From Sphingobacteriaceae bacterium DW12 (lineage in GTDB: Bacteria > Bacteroidota > Bacteroidia > Sphingobacteriales > Sphingobacteriaceae), in the NCBI GenBank assembly GCA_000783305.1, contig JROE01000007.1, positions 186,001 through 250,000 of the forward strand: a stretch of 64,000 nt of DNA. Direction: 5' to 3'. A program made the position numbers and the translations under genes. The notes under the pieces are model-generated. The model searched no databases, had not been told where the DNA came from, and saw only the letters and a list, made by a program, of their open reading frames with translations. Within the stretch, counting starts at the first letter, position 1. Every line of letters begins with the position of its first letter. Shown here piece after piece: positions 10,113-17,995 of the stretch.

Positions 10113-11486
10113 ATGAAACCAAGAGTTACAGACAACGAAAAAGAGAATCCAATTATCGTGGGTCTCGACATCGGTACCACAAAGATTTGTGTCACCGTTG
10201 GACGTCGTAGTGGTACGAACAAAATTGAATTATTGGGCGTGGGGAAAGCAGAGTCTGCGGGTGTCAACCGTGGGGTGGTAGCCAATATCCAAAAGACAGT
10301 AACCAGCATTAAGGAGGCTGTGGCATTGGCAGAGGGGCTGTCCAATGTAGATATTAAAGTCGTCAATGTGGGAATTGCAGGCCAACATATCAAAAGCATA
10401 CAACATCGTGGTATCCTGACCAAAAATGATGATGATGAAGTGGGTAGAAGGGATATCGAAAGGTTGATATCAGATATGTATAAATTAGTGCTGCCTCCAG
10501 GAGAGGAGATTATCCATGTGCTTCCCCAGGAGTTTACAATCGACAACGAGCCCGGTATCAAAGAGCCTGTTGGGATGGCGGGTAGGCGCATTGAAGCTAA
10601 TTTCCATATTATATCAGGGCGTGTTACTGACATTAAGAATATCAAGAGATGTGTGGATTACTCATCTTTAGAAGTTTCTTCGTTGGTGTTGGAGCCTTTA
10701 GCGTCTTCCGAAGCTGTATTGGATGAAGACGAAAAGAATGCAGGAGTTGTGTTAGTGGATATTGGAGGAGGAACTACTGATGTTGCGATTTTTCATGAGG
10801 GAATCATCCGTCATACCGCTGTTATTCCTTTGGGCGGAAATATCGTTACTGAAGATATCCGTCAAGGATGTTCGGTTCTAAGAAACCAAGCTGAATTATT
10901 AAAAGTAAGATATGGCTCTGCTTTAGCTGATGAAAACAAAGAAAACGAGGTTATCTGTGTTCCTGGGATTCGTGGTAGAGAAGCTAAAGAAATTTCTGTC
11001 AAAAACTTAGCGTATATCATCCAGGCTCGTATGGAAGAAATCATCGAGCATGTATATTATGAAATTAAATCATCTGGTTATGAAGATAAGCTTATCGGCG
11101 GTATCGTAGTGACGGGTGGTGGAGCACAGTTAAAACACCTCGTGCAACTTGTCGAGTACATTACTGGAATCGATTGTCGAATTGGATATCCAAATGAATA
11201 TCTGGCGAAGACGGATTTATTGAACAAGCAATTGTTTGATGAGTTGAAAAGTCCACTGTATGCAACGGGTATTGGACTTTTGATTAAAGGGATACAAGCC
11301 ATTGAGGATGAGGAGGAAGCGGAGCAAGAAGATACAATGAAACGAGTGACAAAGAGCAATGGACCAGGGGTGAAAGATATTGCCGAGAAACAGCAAAAGA
11401 AGGAAGGTTGGTTAAAAAAGTTTTTGACCGAATTTATCAAGGACGATACCGGAATTGATGATGATACATTTATTGGAAAGAAATAG
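10113..11486 (+). CDS. ftsA: Cell division protein FtsA
   Basis: Actin-like ATPase that tethers FtsZ filaments to the membrane. The 457-residue protein shows the phosphate-1 motif GLDIGTTK (17-24), the phosphate-2 region VDIGGGTTDVA in the middle, and the adenosine motif VVTGGGAQL later. The C-terminal 35 residues follow a charged linker and end in an amphipathic, aromatic and lysine-rich stretch (GWLKKFLTEFIKD), which fits the membrane-targeting helix. It is separated from ftsZ by a 138 bp repeat-bearing spacer, so ftsZ may also have its own promoter. Confidence 0.97.
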   Translation: MKPRVTDNEKENPIIVGLDIGTTKICVTVGRRSGTNKIELLGVGKAESAGVNRGVVANIQKTVTSIKEAVALAEGLSNVDIKVVNVGIAGQHIKSIQHRGILTKNDDDEVGRRDIERLISDMYKLVLPPGEEIIHVLPQEFTIDNEPGIKEPVGMAGRRIEANFHIISGRVTDIKNIKRCVDYSSLEVSSLVLEPLASSEAVLDEDEKNAGVVLVDIGGGTTDVAIFHEGIIRHTAVIPLGGNIVTEDIRQGCSVLRNQAELLKVRYGSALADENKENEVICVPGIRGREAKEISVKNLAYIIQARMEEIIEHVYYEIKSSGYEDKLIGGIVVTGGGAQLKHLVQLVEYITGIDCRIGYPNEYLAKTDLLNKQLFDELKSPLYATGIGLLIKGIQAIEDEEEAEQEDTMKRVTKSNGPGVKDIAEKQQKKEGWLKKFLTEFIKDDTGIDDDTFIGKK

Positions 11487-11489
11487 TTT

Positions 11490-11605
11490 TCAACAATCAG
11501 GGTTTTTTCCACAATCTAACAAATGTGGAAAACTGTTGTTAAGAATTTGGTATTATTACATTAGAATTGTTGAAGATTATGGTAAAATGTAAGGCGCTCA
11601 ACAAT
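11490..11605. repeat. Short inverted and direct repeats in the ftsA-ftsZ spacer
   Basis: The 8-mer TCAACAAT occurs at 11490-11497 and again at 11598-11605, and its inverse ATTGTTGA lies at 11566-11573. Nested among them is a stem of 9 bp, TTTTCCACA (11505-11513) against TGTGGAAAA (11524-11532), with a 10-base loop. This could be regulator binding sites or an mRNA hairpin between ftsA and ftsZ. No TAnnTTTG promoter box was recognised here. The function is unknown. Confidence 0.4.
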
Positions 11606-11624
11606 AGTTAAATAGGGATAAGTT

Positions 11625-13316
11625 ATGTCAATACAGTTTGAAATGTTAAAGGAACAATCGTCGATAATCAAGGTTATCGGGATTGGTGGGGGAGGTGGCA
11701 ATGCCGTCAACCACATGTATAACCAGGGGATCAGCGGAGTAGATTTTATCGTATGTAATACAGATGCGCAAGCATTGGAGTTGAGCCCAATACCTAACAA
11801 GGTGCAATTGGGAGTTAGCCTTACCGAAGGTATGGGCGCTGGTGCTGACCCTGATGTGGGTGAGAACTCTGCAATTGAAAGTATAGAAGATCTAAAACGC
11901 ATGCTGGGTACGAACACCAAAATGTTGTTCATTACAGCTGGTATGGGTGGTGGCACCGGCACTGGTGCGAGTCCTGTATTGGCTAAAGCAGCTAAGGAGC
12001 TTGGTATTTTGACTGTGGCAATAGTGACTACCCCATTTACATTTGAAGGTAAGAAACGGAGAGCGCAAGCTGAAGATGGATTAGAAGAATTACGTAAGTA
12101 TGTGGATTCGTATTTAGTAATATCGAATGATCGTCTTCGTGAAATTTTCGGCAATCTGACCATGACCGCCGCCTTCGCAAAAGCTGATGATATCTTGACC
12201 ACTGCTGCAAAAGGCATCGCTGAGATCATAACTATTCCAGGTTATGTCAACGTAGATTTTAAAGATGTGCGTACGGTCATGAGCGACAGTGGTGTAGCTA
12301 TAATGGGTAATGCAAAAGCGAAAGGTGATAATCGAGCACTAGAGGCTGTAACGGGTGCTTTGGCTTCTCCGCTATTGAAAGATAACGAAATTGAAGGTGC
12401 ACGGTATATTTTATTGAACATAACATCTGGGAAAATGGAAGTGACAATGGACGAAGTAGCCATTGTGACGGATTTTATACAAGATAAGGCGGGGCTATCT
12501 GCAGATCTTATCTGGGGTAACTGTATCGACGAGACATTGGAGGATGAACTTTCTGTAACAATCATCGCAACTGGATTCCAAACAAGTGAACAACGTGTGA
12601 AGGAGAAGGAAATGGAAAAAGTTGCACTACCTTTGACTCCCGAAGCATCTACAAACCCATTTGTGCGCCCTGTATCTCAAAATCAGTTTGTACCGAGAGA
12701 AGTCGCTTCGTCAGCAGTGAATCCTGCGACGCAAGAGCCTACCCCCCTTGAAAATAAGATTTCGGAACCACAGGTGGATTTGTTCTCGCCATCGAAAACA
12801 AATGGAAGCGTCTCGAATTCATTTGTGCAAACGAATAAGACAGAAGTAGATACTGTTGTTAGGCATACATTGGAGATTAACGAGACTGTTATAAAGCAGG
12901 AAGAGGAAAGTAAGAATGATGGCTTTGAACTCAAAACGTCTCCTTCAGTATTCCAATTTGAAATGCCTTCGGTATTTGATTCGTATCAAAATACACAGGA
13001 CAATAACAGAGAAATCGGTCACGAGGTAGAAGAGGCAATCGTTTCTAGTCAAGTAGAAGAGCCTGCAAGTTTCGAAGATCAGTTGTTGAAAACAAAAGAG
13101 CGGATATTGAGATTGAAAGAATTGAGTATGAAACTTAAGTCCTCAAATGGTCTTCAAGAACTTGAGAATGAGCCAGCATACAAACGTAAGCAAAAGTCTT
13201 TAGAGGATCTTCCGCATTCATCACAGTCATCTGTATCCCGTTTTACTTTATCATTTGATGAAGGTGAAACAGAAATTAGACCTAACAACTCTTTTTTGCA
13301 CGATAACGTCGATTAG
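11625..13316 (+). CDS. ftsZ: Cell division GTPase FtsZ
   Basis: Tubulin-like GTPase that forms the Z ring. The globular core has the N-terminal loop GIGGGGGNAVN (19-29), the signature GGGTGTG at 108-114 and the T7 loop NVDFKDV at 209-215, which carries the catalytic aspartate. At 563 residues it is far longer than the roughly 380 of E. coli FtsZ because of a long polar linker (about 330-510). A PAYKRK segment near 518 looks like the usual C-terminal protein-interaction peptide, but about 40 more residues follow, ending FLHDNVD, a tail I recall from other Bacteroidota FtsZ proteins. A terminator follows at 13339. Confidence 0.98.
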   Translation: MSIQFEMLKEQSSIIKVIGIGGGGGNAVNHMYNQGISGVDFIVCNTDAQALELSPIPNKVQLGVSLTEGMGAGADPDVGENSAIESIEDLKRMLGTNTKMLFITAGMGGGTGTGASPVLAKAAKELGILTVAIVTTPFTFEGKKRRAQAEDGLEELRKYVDSYLVISNDRLREIFGNLTMTAAFAKADDILTTAAKGIAEIITIPGYVNVDFKDVRTVMSDSGVAIMGNAKAKGDNRALEAVTGALASPLLKDNEIEGARYILLNITSGKMEVTMDEVAIVTDFIQDKAGLSADLIWGNCIDETLEDELSVTIIATGFQTSEQRVKEKEMEKVALPLTPEASTNPFVRPVSQNQFVPREVASSAVNPATQEPTPLENKISEPQVDLFSPSKTNGSVSNSFVQTNKTEVDTVVRHTLEINETVIKQEEESKNDGFELKTSPSVFQFEMPSVFDSYQNTQDNNREIGHEVEEAIVSSQVEEPASFEDQLLKTKERILRLKELSMKLKSSNGLQELENEPAYKRKQKSLEDLPHSSQSSVSRFTLSFDEGETEIRPNNSFLHDNVD

Positions 13317-13338
13317 TCATACAACTCTATTTATATGG

Positions 13339-13372
13339 AAAGCGGCTTGAAGTGATTCATGCCGCTTTTTTT
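13339..13372 (+). terminator. Rho-independent terminator of the dcw cluster
   Basis: AAAGCGGC (13339-13346) pairs with GCCGCTTT (13361-13368) around a 14-base loop and runs into a T tract. It lies 23 bp after the ftsZ stop and closes the division/cell-wall unit. Confidence 0.85.
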
Positions 13373-13396
13373 GTAAATGTCAAAATTGTTTTAGAT

Positions 13397-13428
13397 TTTG
13401 TTTTTTTGAAAAATAGATGTTATTTTTA
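13397..13428 (+). promoter_or_regulatory. Probable promoter of the histone H1-like gene
   Basis: TTTG at 13397-13400 is followed after 20 bp by TATTTTTA at 13421-13428, one mismatch from the Bacteroidota -7 consensus TAnnTTTG. The gene starts 49 bp downstream. The spacing equals that of the better promoters in this window. Confidence 0.4.
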
Positions 13429-13476
13429 GCTTACACAACGATAAATGATTGATTATTAAAACTAAAAAAACAAATT

Positions 13477-13662
13477 ATGGCAAGTATTGATAAATTCAAA
13501 GAATTAAAGGCTTTAGTTGATGGTCTTGAAGGTGATGCAGATAAATTTTTCAATAAGGGAAATAGTGCTGCAGGTACACGGGTGAGAAAAACTTTGCAAG
13601 ATATAAAAACGCATTCTCAAGCATTGCGATTGGAAATTCAAAGTGCGAAGAATTCGAAGTAA
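13477..13662 (+). CDS. Histone H1-like (Hc1-type) small basic protein
   Basis: A 61-residue lysine-rich protein, mostly predicted helical, starting MASIDKFKELKALVDGLEG and ending in a basic segment. It resembles the short histone H1-like Hc1 family proteins of Bacteroidota, which are related to chlamydial Hc1 and are presumed to bind DNA. It is monocistronic, with its own weak promoter and its own terminator. The family call rests on size, composition and remembered sequence similarity. DNA binding is inferred and no structural motif proves it. Confidence 0.8.
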   Translation: MASIDKFKELKALVDGLEGDADKFFNKGNSAAGTRVRKTLQDIKTHSQALRLEIQSAKNSK

Positions 13663-13691
13663 ACCATTTTAAGTTATTGGTTACATATTTT

Positions 13692-13718
13692 AAAGCCCTT
13701 TTTTAAGGGCTTTTTTTA
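13692..13718 (+). terminator. Rho-independent terminator after the histone H1-like gene
   Basis: AAAGCCCTT (13692-13700) and AAGGGCTTT (13705-13713) form a perfect 9 bp stem with a TTTT loop, followed by a T run. Confidence 0.9.
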
Positions 13719-13761
13719 TTATCTTTACGATATACCATTACAAAATAATACTATCAATAAC

Positions 13762-14901
13762 ATGTCTAATAAATTGAACAATCCAATTTGGGTCATGAGT
13801 TCGGCCTACGATAAATTGTCACTAACAGAGCTTATTGCGACAGCGAAAAATGTAGGAGCGCAAGGAATAGATCTCTGCGTTTTTAGAAAGGACGGTACCC
13901 GTCAGGATCATACGGCAACTCATTTAGAGTATGAGAATTTTACCCAAGAGGATGCCCAGCGAATTTTAGATCAATTTAATGATGCTGGATTGCAGTTGTC
14001 ACTCGGGGCCTTCGAGAATATGATTGGAGGTGATGAAGAGCAACGTATTAAGAACCAAAATCATCTGCTGAAGTTGATTCGTATCGCTTATCTCTTAGGA
14101 GGGGACAAAAATAATGTAAAAGTAGGGACATTTGTCGGGTACAACCATGAGTTGGGTAATCAAATCGACGGTTTCCAAAAGAATATCGATGAGTACAAGC
14201 GCGTCTTTACACCTATTGTAAAGTATGCTGAGTCGCTAGGTGTGACTATCCTTTATGAAAACTGTCCAATGGAAGGTTGGCGTTCTTCGCGATTTAGCTC
14301 GACCTATAATAATCTTCCAGCAACTCTTGCAGCTCGCAAGCTTATGTATGCTGCTATTCCTAGTCAAGCGCACGGGGAGATATATGACCCATCTCATGAT
14401 GTATGGCAGAATACCGATCCTGTAGAGGTGATTAAATTGACCGACATGAGCAGGCTTCAACGGATCCATGTAAAGACTACGCGTAACCTTTCGACTCAAG
14501 CGCGGGTGGAGTGGGGTGGGATGTATCCTATGCAACATGTCGATGCTACTTTAGCCCATCTTGCGAGAGTTACTATTCCTCAACATGATTGGGATAGACA
14601 CCATTATGAAGCGATGTTACCGGGTTTTGGTGGCTCAGATAGCATGGATTGGCGTGGGTTTGTTGACGCGCTACAGGAGCGGGGTTACAACATGCCATTT
14701 GAGATTGAAAATGAGGCTAAAAATTCTAAAGATACTGGCAACTTCGCTGCTACCAATCAAGGATTCTCAACCTGCATCAACTTTTTGGCTCCAATGTTAT
14801 GGAATTTGAATGCCGAAACAGGTTATACTTATCAGGCGGGTGGATTACTTTCTTACCCTGAGGTTCAGGATGTTCCTGTGGTAAGTATGGATCAACTCTA
14901 A
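13762..14901 (+). CDS. Sugar phosphate isomerase/epimerase-like TIM-barrel protein
   Basis: The 379-residue cytoplasmic protein has the layout of the xylose-isomerase-like TIM-barrel superfamily (AP endonuclease 2 family). Strand-end acidic and histidine residues suitable for binding a divalent metal can be seen in ILYENCPMEGW, IYDPSHD, RIHVKTTR and PFEIENEAKNSK. No signal peptide is visible. It stands alone between the histone-like gene and the convergent response regulator, so context gives no substrate. A sugar or inositol isomerase/epimerase is the likely general role; the exact reaction cannot be read from sequence. Confidence 0.8.
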   Translation: MSNKLNNPIWVMSSAYDKLSLTELIATAKNVGAQGIDLCVFRKDGTRQDHTATHLEYENFTQEDAQRILDQFNDAGLQLSLGAFENMIGGDEEQRIKNQNHLLKLIRIAYLLGGDKNNVKVGTFVGYNHELGNQIDGFQKNIDEYKRVFTPIVKYAESLGVTILYENCPMEGWRSSRFSSTYNNLPATLAARKLMYAAIPSQAHGEIYDPSHDVWQNTDPVEVIKLTDMSRLQRIHVKTTRNLSTQARVEWGGMYPMQHVDATLAHLARVTIPQHDWDRHHYEAMLPGFGGSDSMDWRGFVDALQERGYNMPFEIENEAKNSKDTGNFAATNQGFSTCINFLAPMLWNLNAETGYTYQAGGLLSYPEVQDVPVVSMDQL

Positions 14902-14912
14902 TCCTGTCAATC

Positions 14913-14958
14913 TAATTTACATTCCAACGAATCAATAGATTAGTTGGAATGTAAATTA
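14913..14958. terminator. Bidirectional terminator hairpin overlapping the response regulator 3' end
   Basis: A 16 bp perfect stem pairs 14913-14928 with 14943-14958, and a further 4 bp stem lies inside the loop. It lies between two convergent genes. The right arm encodes the last residues of the minus-strand response regulator, whose stop codon is in the loop. Confidence 0.7.
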
Positions 14959-15578
14959 AATAATTGAATAAGTTCGGGCACATTACTCACGCCCAGTTTT
15001 TCGAAAACTCTACTTTTATAGGTACTTACTGTAGAAGCACTCAGTTTTAGCTCGTTTGAAACCTCTAATATTCCTAGGCCCTGTGTCAAATGTTTGGCAA
15101 CATCCATTTCTCGGTTAGAAAGCTTGGAAAGTGGATTTGACTTTTGTAAGCTGGACTTGCTTTGTGTTAATTTCTTCAGGTAGAGATCAGTTACTGTGTC
15201 AGACATGTACTTTCCTCTGCTGATGATACTTTCTATTGCATTCCCGAGCTCAGACATAGCGGTATTCTTATTTAAATAGCCTACAGCTCCAGCCTCAATG
15301 TAACGAAGGGCGTATAGTGATTCGTCGTATGATGAGAAAACTAGTATTTTGAGGTCCTGTTGTTTCTCCAGAATCTCGTGTATGACTTTAATATTATTAC
15401 CACCAGGCATATTAATGTCTAGTAGCAATAAGTCATAGCTGTTATTGTCCAGTAATTTGTTAATCTCATTGTAATCCTGTGCTTGGGTGATATTTGCGCT
15501 TTCGATAACCCCTTTTATAATAACAGACGCCCCAAGTCTTACAATGCTGTGATCGTCAGCAATTAAAATCTTCTTCAT
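14940..15578 (-). CDS. LuxR/NarL-family DNA-binding response regulator (orphan)
   Basis: Two-component response regulator of 212 residues. The receiver domain (1-120) has the acidic pair DD at 8-9, the phospho-acceptor Asp54 in LLLDINMP, and conserved Ser and Lys positions (VFSSYD, YLNKNT). A linker leads to a C-terminal LuxR-type helix-turn-helix (about 148-210; LSNREMDVAKHLTQG and SASTVSTYKSRVFEKLGV). It most likely regulates transcription. No histidine kinase is adjacent; the only kinase in the window is the hybrid enzyme at 31.5-33.6 kb, and a link between them is speculative. Confidence 0.92.
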   Translation of the reverse strand: MKKILIADDHSIVRLGASVIIKGVIESANITQAQDYNEINKLLDNNSYDLLLLDINMPGGNNIKVIHEILEKQQDLKILVFSSYDESLYALRYIEAGAVGYLNKNTAMSELGNAIESIISRGKYMSDTVTDLYLKKLTQSKSSLQKSNPLSKLSNREMDVAKHLTQGLGILEVSNELKLSASTVSTYKSRVFEKLGVSNVPELIQLFNLHSN

Positions 15579-15789
15579 GAATAGATATTATTAATGTTAA
15601 AAATTTACTCAAAACGGTCTCAGCGAAATCATTGAGATATTTTTTTAACAATATTTTAAAATGTTATATTCAATCAAAAATAACAAAAAAGATGTACTAT
15701 TTCGTAAAATCATTTTTTTTTCAAAAACTATGATTTTAATCGCCATTTTTGTTACTTAGTATTAATTGATTATTAAACATAGGGAAAAA

Positions 15790-16197
15790 ATGGGATTTAT
15801 TAAAGAATTTAAGGAATTTGCAATGCGCGGTAGCGTAGTTGACTTAGCTGTGGGTGTTATCATCGGTGGCGCATTCGGTAAAATCGTTACTTCGTTGGTT
15901 GACGACATTATTATGCCTCCTATTGGATTTATAACCGGAGGTATTGATTTTTCAGATATGAAGTACGTTCTTACCCCAGCGGACGAAGTCGCAAAAATTA
16001 AAGAAGTCGCAATCAATTATGGTAATTTTATCAACATTATTATCCAATTTATAATCGTAGCATTCTGTATATTTTTGGTGATAAAAGGATTGAATTCATT
16101 AAAGCGTAAAGAGGAACCTGCGCCAGAAGTTGCTGCAGCGCCTACCAAGGAAGAAACATTGTTGACAGAGATTAGGGATATCCTAAAAAATAAATAG
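15790..16197 (+). CDS. mscL: Large-conductance mechanosensitive channel
   Basis: Inner-membrane homopentameric channel that releases solutes on hypo-osmotic shock. The ATG at 15790 gives [14 protein letters not shown] and a family-typical 135 residues. An in-frame TTG at 15766 would add eight unconvincing residues and is rejected. TM1 carries the glycine/alanine-rich pore segment [16 protein letters not shown] and is followed by [11 protein letters not shown]2 is near 75-97, and a charged C-terminal bundle helix ends the protein. The gene is divergent from the response regulator across an AT-rich spacer. Confidence 0.97.
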   Translation: MGFIKEFKEFAMRGSVVDLAVGVIIGGAFGKIVTSLVDDIIMPPIGFITGGIDFSDMKYVLTPADEVAKIKEVAINYGNFINIIIQFIIVAFCIFLVIKGLNSLKRKEEPAPEVAAAPTKEETLLTEIRDILKNK

Positions 16198-16256
16198 TGC
16201 TTTTTTAAGCGAAGGACCTATCTTTCAGCCATAAGGGGGTATTTCTAACTTTTTCC

Positions 16257-16332
16257 TATTTGGAGGAGCCAACGCGTGTTGGCCTGCTCCAGTAGATTGA
16301 AAGTGGTATGCGACTGACAGGCTCTCCAAATA
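16257..16332. other. Multi-stem inverted-repeat element between mscL and rpmH
   Basis: Outer arms 16257-16270 and 16320-16332 pair over 13 bp with a single bulged G at 16266. Inside are CCAAC/GTTGG (16269-16273/16278-16282, loop GCGT), CCTG/CAGG (83-86 and 318-321 in the last digits) and CAGT/ACTG (16290-16293/16313-16316), partly in competition. It has no T tract and no tRNA consensus arms. It may be a structured 3' UTR, a small RNA, or a palindromic repeat unit. Confidence 0.45.
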
Positions 16333-16345
16333 TTTCTAAATAATG

Positions 16346-16377
16346 TTTGTGAGTTTGTTAAATAAACATTACTTTTG
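16346..16377 (+). promoter_or_regulatory. Promoter of the rpmH-rnpA unit
   Basis: TTTG at 16346-16349, a 20 bp spacer, and TACTTTTG at 16370-16377 match both Bacteroidota sigma-A elements exactly. The predicted start point is about 50 nt upstream of rpmH. This is the best promoter in the window. Confidence 0.7.
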
Positions 16378-16434
16378 CATTCCTCTTTAGAGTATAAAAG
16401 AAGTTTAAAATATTAAATATACAGCATAAGCGCC

Positions 16435-16593
16435 ATGAAAAGAACATTTCAGCCATCGCAAAGAAAAAGAAGAAATAAACACGGGTTCAGAGAACGTATG
16501 AGCACTGCTAATGGTAGACGAGTATTAGCTTCTCGTAGAGCAAAAGGTAGAAAACGTTTAACAGTATCTGACGAATCTCGTCACAAAGCATAA
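16435..16593 (+). CDS. rpmH: 50S ribosomal protein L34
   Basis: A 52-residue, highly basic protein starting [20 protein letters not shown], the invariant L34 N-terminal pattern, with [16 protein letters not shown] later. It is a component of the large ribosomal subunit. The short C-terminal extension after KRL (to SRHKA) makes it slightly longer than the 46 residues of E. coli L34. It is followed 63 bp later by rnpA, the universal rpmH-rnpA arrangement. It is preceded by a consensus promoter at 16346-16377. Confidence 0.97.
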   Translation: MKRTFQPSQRKRRNKHGFRERMSTANGRRVLASRRAKGRKRLTVSDESRHKA

Positions 16594-16656
16594 TTTCACA
16601 TCGCCGGAGACTCCTATAGCTCGCGCTGCATAGCCGGCTTACTCAAGTCATCGGAT

Positions 16657-17064
16657 ATGGAAAATTTTACTTTTAAAAAAGAAGAACGATTATGTAGTAA
16701 AAGACTTATAGATAGTCTTTTCCATAATGGTTCTTCTTTTGTTTTATATCCGTTTCGGATAGTATTCTGGGTCACTGCCGATCTTGATGCTACGGCTCAG
16801 GTGATTATCTCTGTGCCAAAAAGACGATTTAAGAAAGCCGTCAGCAGGAATCTCTTGAAAAGAAGGATTAGAGAGGCTTATAGATTGCAAAAACAAACGA
16901 ATCTATATGCACAGCTCCCACTGAATCAAGGCAGCTTGTTGTTTGCTATTCAATACGTAGGTAAGACAACGCTTTCTTTTACAGAGATTAGTGCTAAGTT
17001 AGGCCTGGCTTTACAACGAATGCAACATGAAAGTCATCCGCTATATTTGGCAAAAAATAATTAG
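16657..17064 (+). CDS. rnpA: Ribonuclease P protein component
   Basis: Small basic protein subunit that helps the RNase P RNA process tRNA 5' ends. It has 135 residues. The signature lies at about 65-75 ([18 protein letters not shown]), matching the family RNR-type helix, and the N-terminal [11 protein letters not shown] is typical. The final 38 bp overlap yidD in another frame, a common arrangement that may couple translation. Confidence 0.95.
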   Translation: MENFTFKKEERLCSKRLIDSLFHNGSSFVLYPFRIVFWVTADLDATAQVIISVPKRRFKKAVSRNLLKRRIREAYRLQKQTNLYAQLPLNQGSLLFAIQYVGKTTLSFTEISAKLGLALQRMQHESHPLYLAKNN

Positions 17065-17281
17065 ACCAATTTTTGGATTTTTATTTTTGACACTCATTCG
17101 AGCCTATCAACTCTTGCTATCCCCAATGTTGGGTGGTAGTTGTCGGTATAGCCCAACCTGTTCCCAATATGGGGTGGAAGCAATCCGTAAGCATGGACCG
17201 TTTAAGGGAGGATGGTTGACTATCAAAAGAATTTTAAAATGTAATCCTTGGGGTGGACATGGTCATGATCCAGTCCCGTAA
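17027..17281 (+). CDS. yidD: Membrane protein insertion efficiency factor
   Basis: An 84-residue UPF0161/YidD protein. An N-terminal amphipathic, hydrophobic segment ([20 protein letters not shown]) is followed by the family core with conserved cysteines ([20 protein letters not shown]) and by [17 protein letters not shown]. It is thought to sit at the inner membrane and assist YidC-dependent insertion. It overlaps rnpA by 38 bp. yidC, its usual partner, is not in the window. Confidence 0.95.
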   Translation: MKVIRYIWQKIIRPIFGFLFLTLIRAYQLLLSPMLGGSCRYSPTCSQYGVEAIRKHGPFKGGWLTIKRILKCNPWGGHGHDPVP

Positions 17282-17293
17282 TAATCGGCGTAA

Positions 17294-17995
17294 ATGAATA
17301 ACAACTTTATCTTACAGATTGAAACAGCTACCCCTGTATGTTCGGTTGCCATAAGTAAAGGTGGCCAGATAATCGCTACAGTAGAGGCCTCAGCAGATAA
17401 TATTCACGCATCGCATTTGACAGTATTTGTAGAACAGGTTCTTGAAAAGGTATCCATCACTCTACATGATTTGTCGGCGGTGGCAGTGAGTATGGGGCCG
17501 GGGTCATACACAGGGCTTCGGATTGGCGTTTCAGTCGCCAAGGGTTTGTGCTATGCTTTGGATATTCCATTGATAGCTGTTAATACTTTGTATGCGATGT
17601 ATGATGGTTTCAAGGAACGCTTTTCTAGTGAGGATGGTATTCATATCTTTTGCCCGATGATAGATGCCCGTAGAATGGAGGTATATTCCTGTATGGTTGA
17701 TCAGGCGGGAAGAGATTTGGAGCCGATCGGAGCTAATATCATTGATGAGCATTCATTTGATGCTTGGATTAAAGCGGGGAAGCACGTCCATTTGTTTGGC
17801 TCTGGTGCTGTTAAATTTGACGCTTTGTACAAGGAAGTAGAAAATCTAACGGTACACGATAGTTTTTTGAATTCAGCAGCATTTCTAACGTCTAGAGCTA
17901 CAATCAAACTGAGTCGGGAGGAGTTTGAAGATGTGGCATATTTTGAGCCATATTACTTAAAAGATTTTGTGGCAACAACACCTAAAAAGAAATAG
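17294..17995 (+). CDS. tsaB: tRNA threonylcarbamoyladenosine biosynthesis protein TsaB
   Basis: A 233-residue ASKHA-fold protein, the partner and scaffold of TsaD in t6A37 synthesis on ANN-decoding tRNAs. The N-terminal ILQIETATPVCSVAIS and the segment MGPGSYTGLRIGVSVAKGL (about 65-83) are diagnostic of TsaB. It lacks the metal-binding histidines of TsaD, as expected. It follows yidD by 12 bp in the same direction. Its stop codon abuts the stop of convergent corA with no base between. mtaB at 42.5 kb acts further along the same modification pathway. Confidence 0.95.
   Translation: MNNNFILQIETATPVCSVAISKGGQIIATVEASADNIHASHLTVFVEQVLEKVSITLHDLSAVAVSMGPGSYTGLRIGVSVAKGLCYALDIPLIAVNTLYAMYDGFKERFSSEDGIHIFCPMIDARRMEVYSCMVDQAGRDLEPIGANIIDEHSFDAWIKAGKHVHLFGSGAVKFDALYKEVENLTVHDSFLNSAAFLTSRATIKLSREEFEDVAYFEPYYLKDFVATTPKKK

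Noticed and set aside
11561..12229. A 222-codon open frame antisense to ftsZ
   Set aside because: It is fully inside ftsZ on the other strand, of unlike composition and with no promoter; a shadow of ftsZ codon usage. The same applies to the frame opposite ftsA (10007-10645).
16257..16332. tRNA or tRNA-like gene in the multi-stem element
   Set aside because: There is no T-loop consensus, no anticodon arm with a 7-base loop and no CCA-compatible acceptor of 7 bp on either strand.
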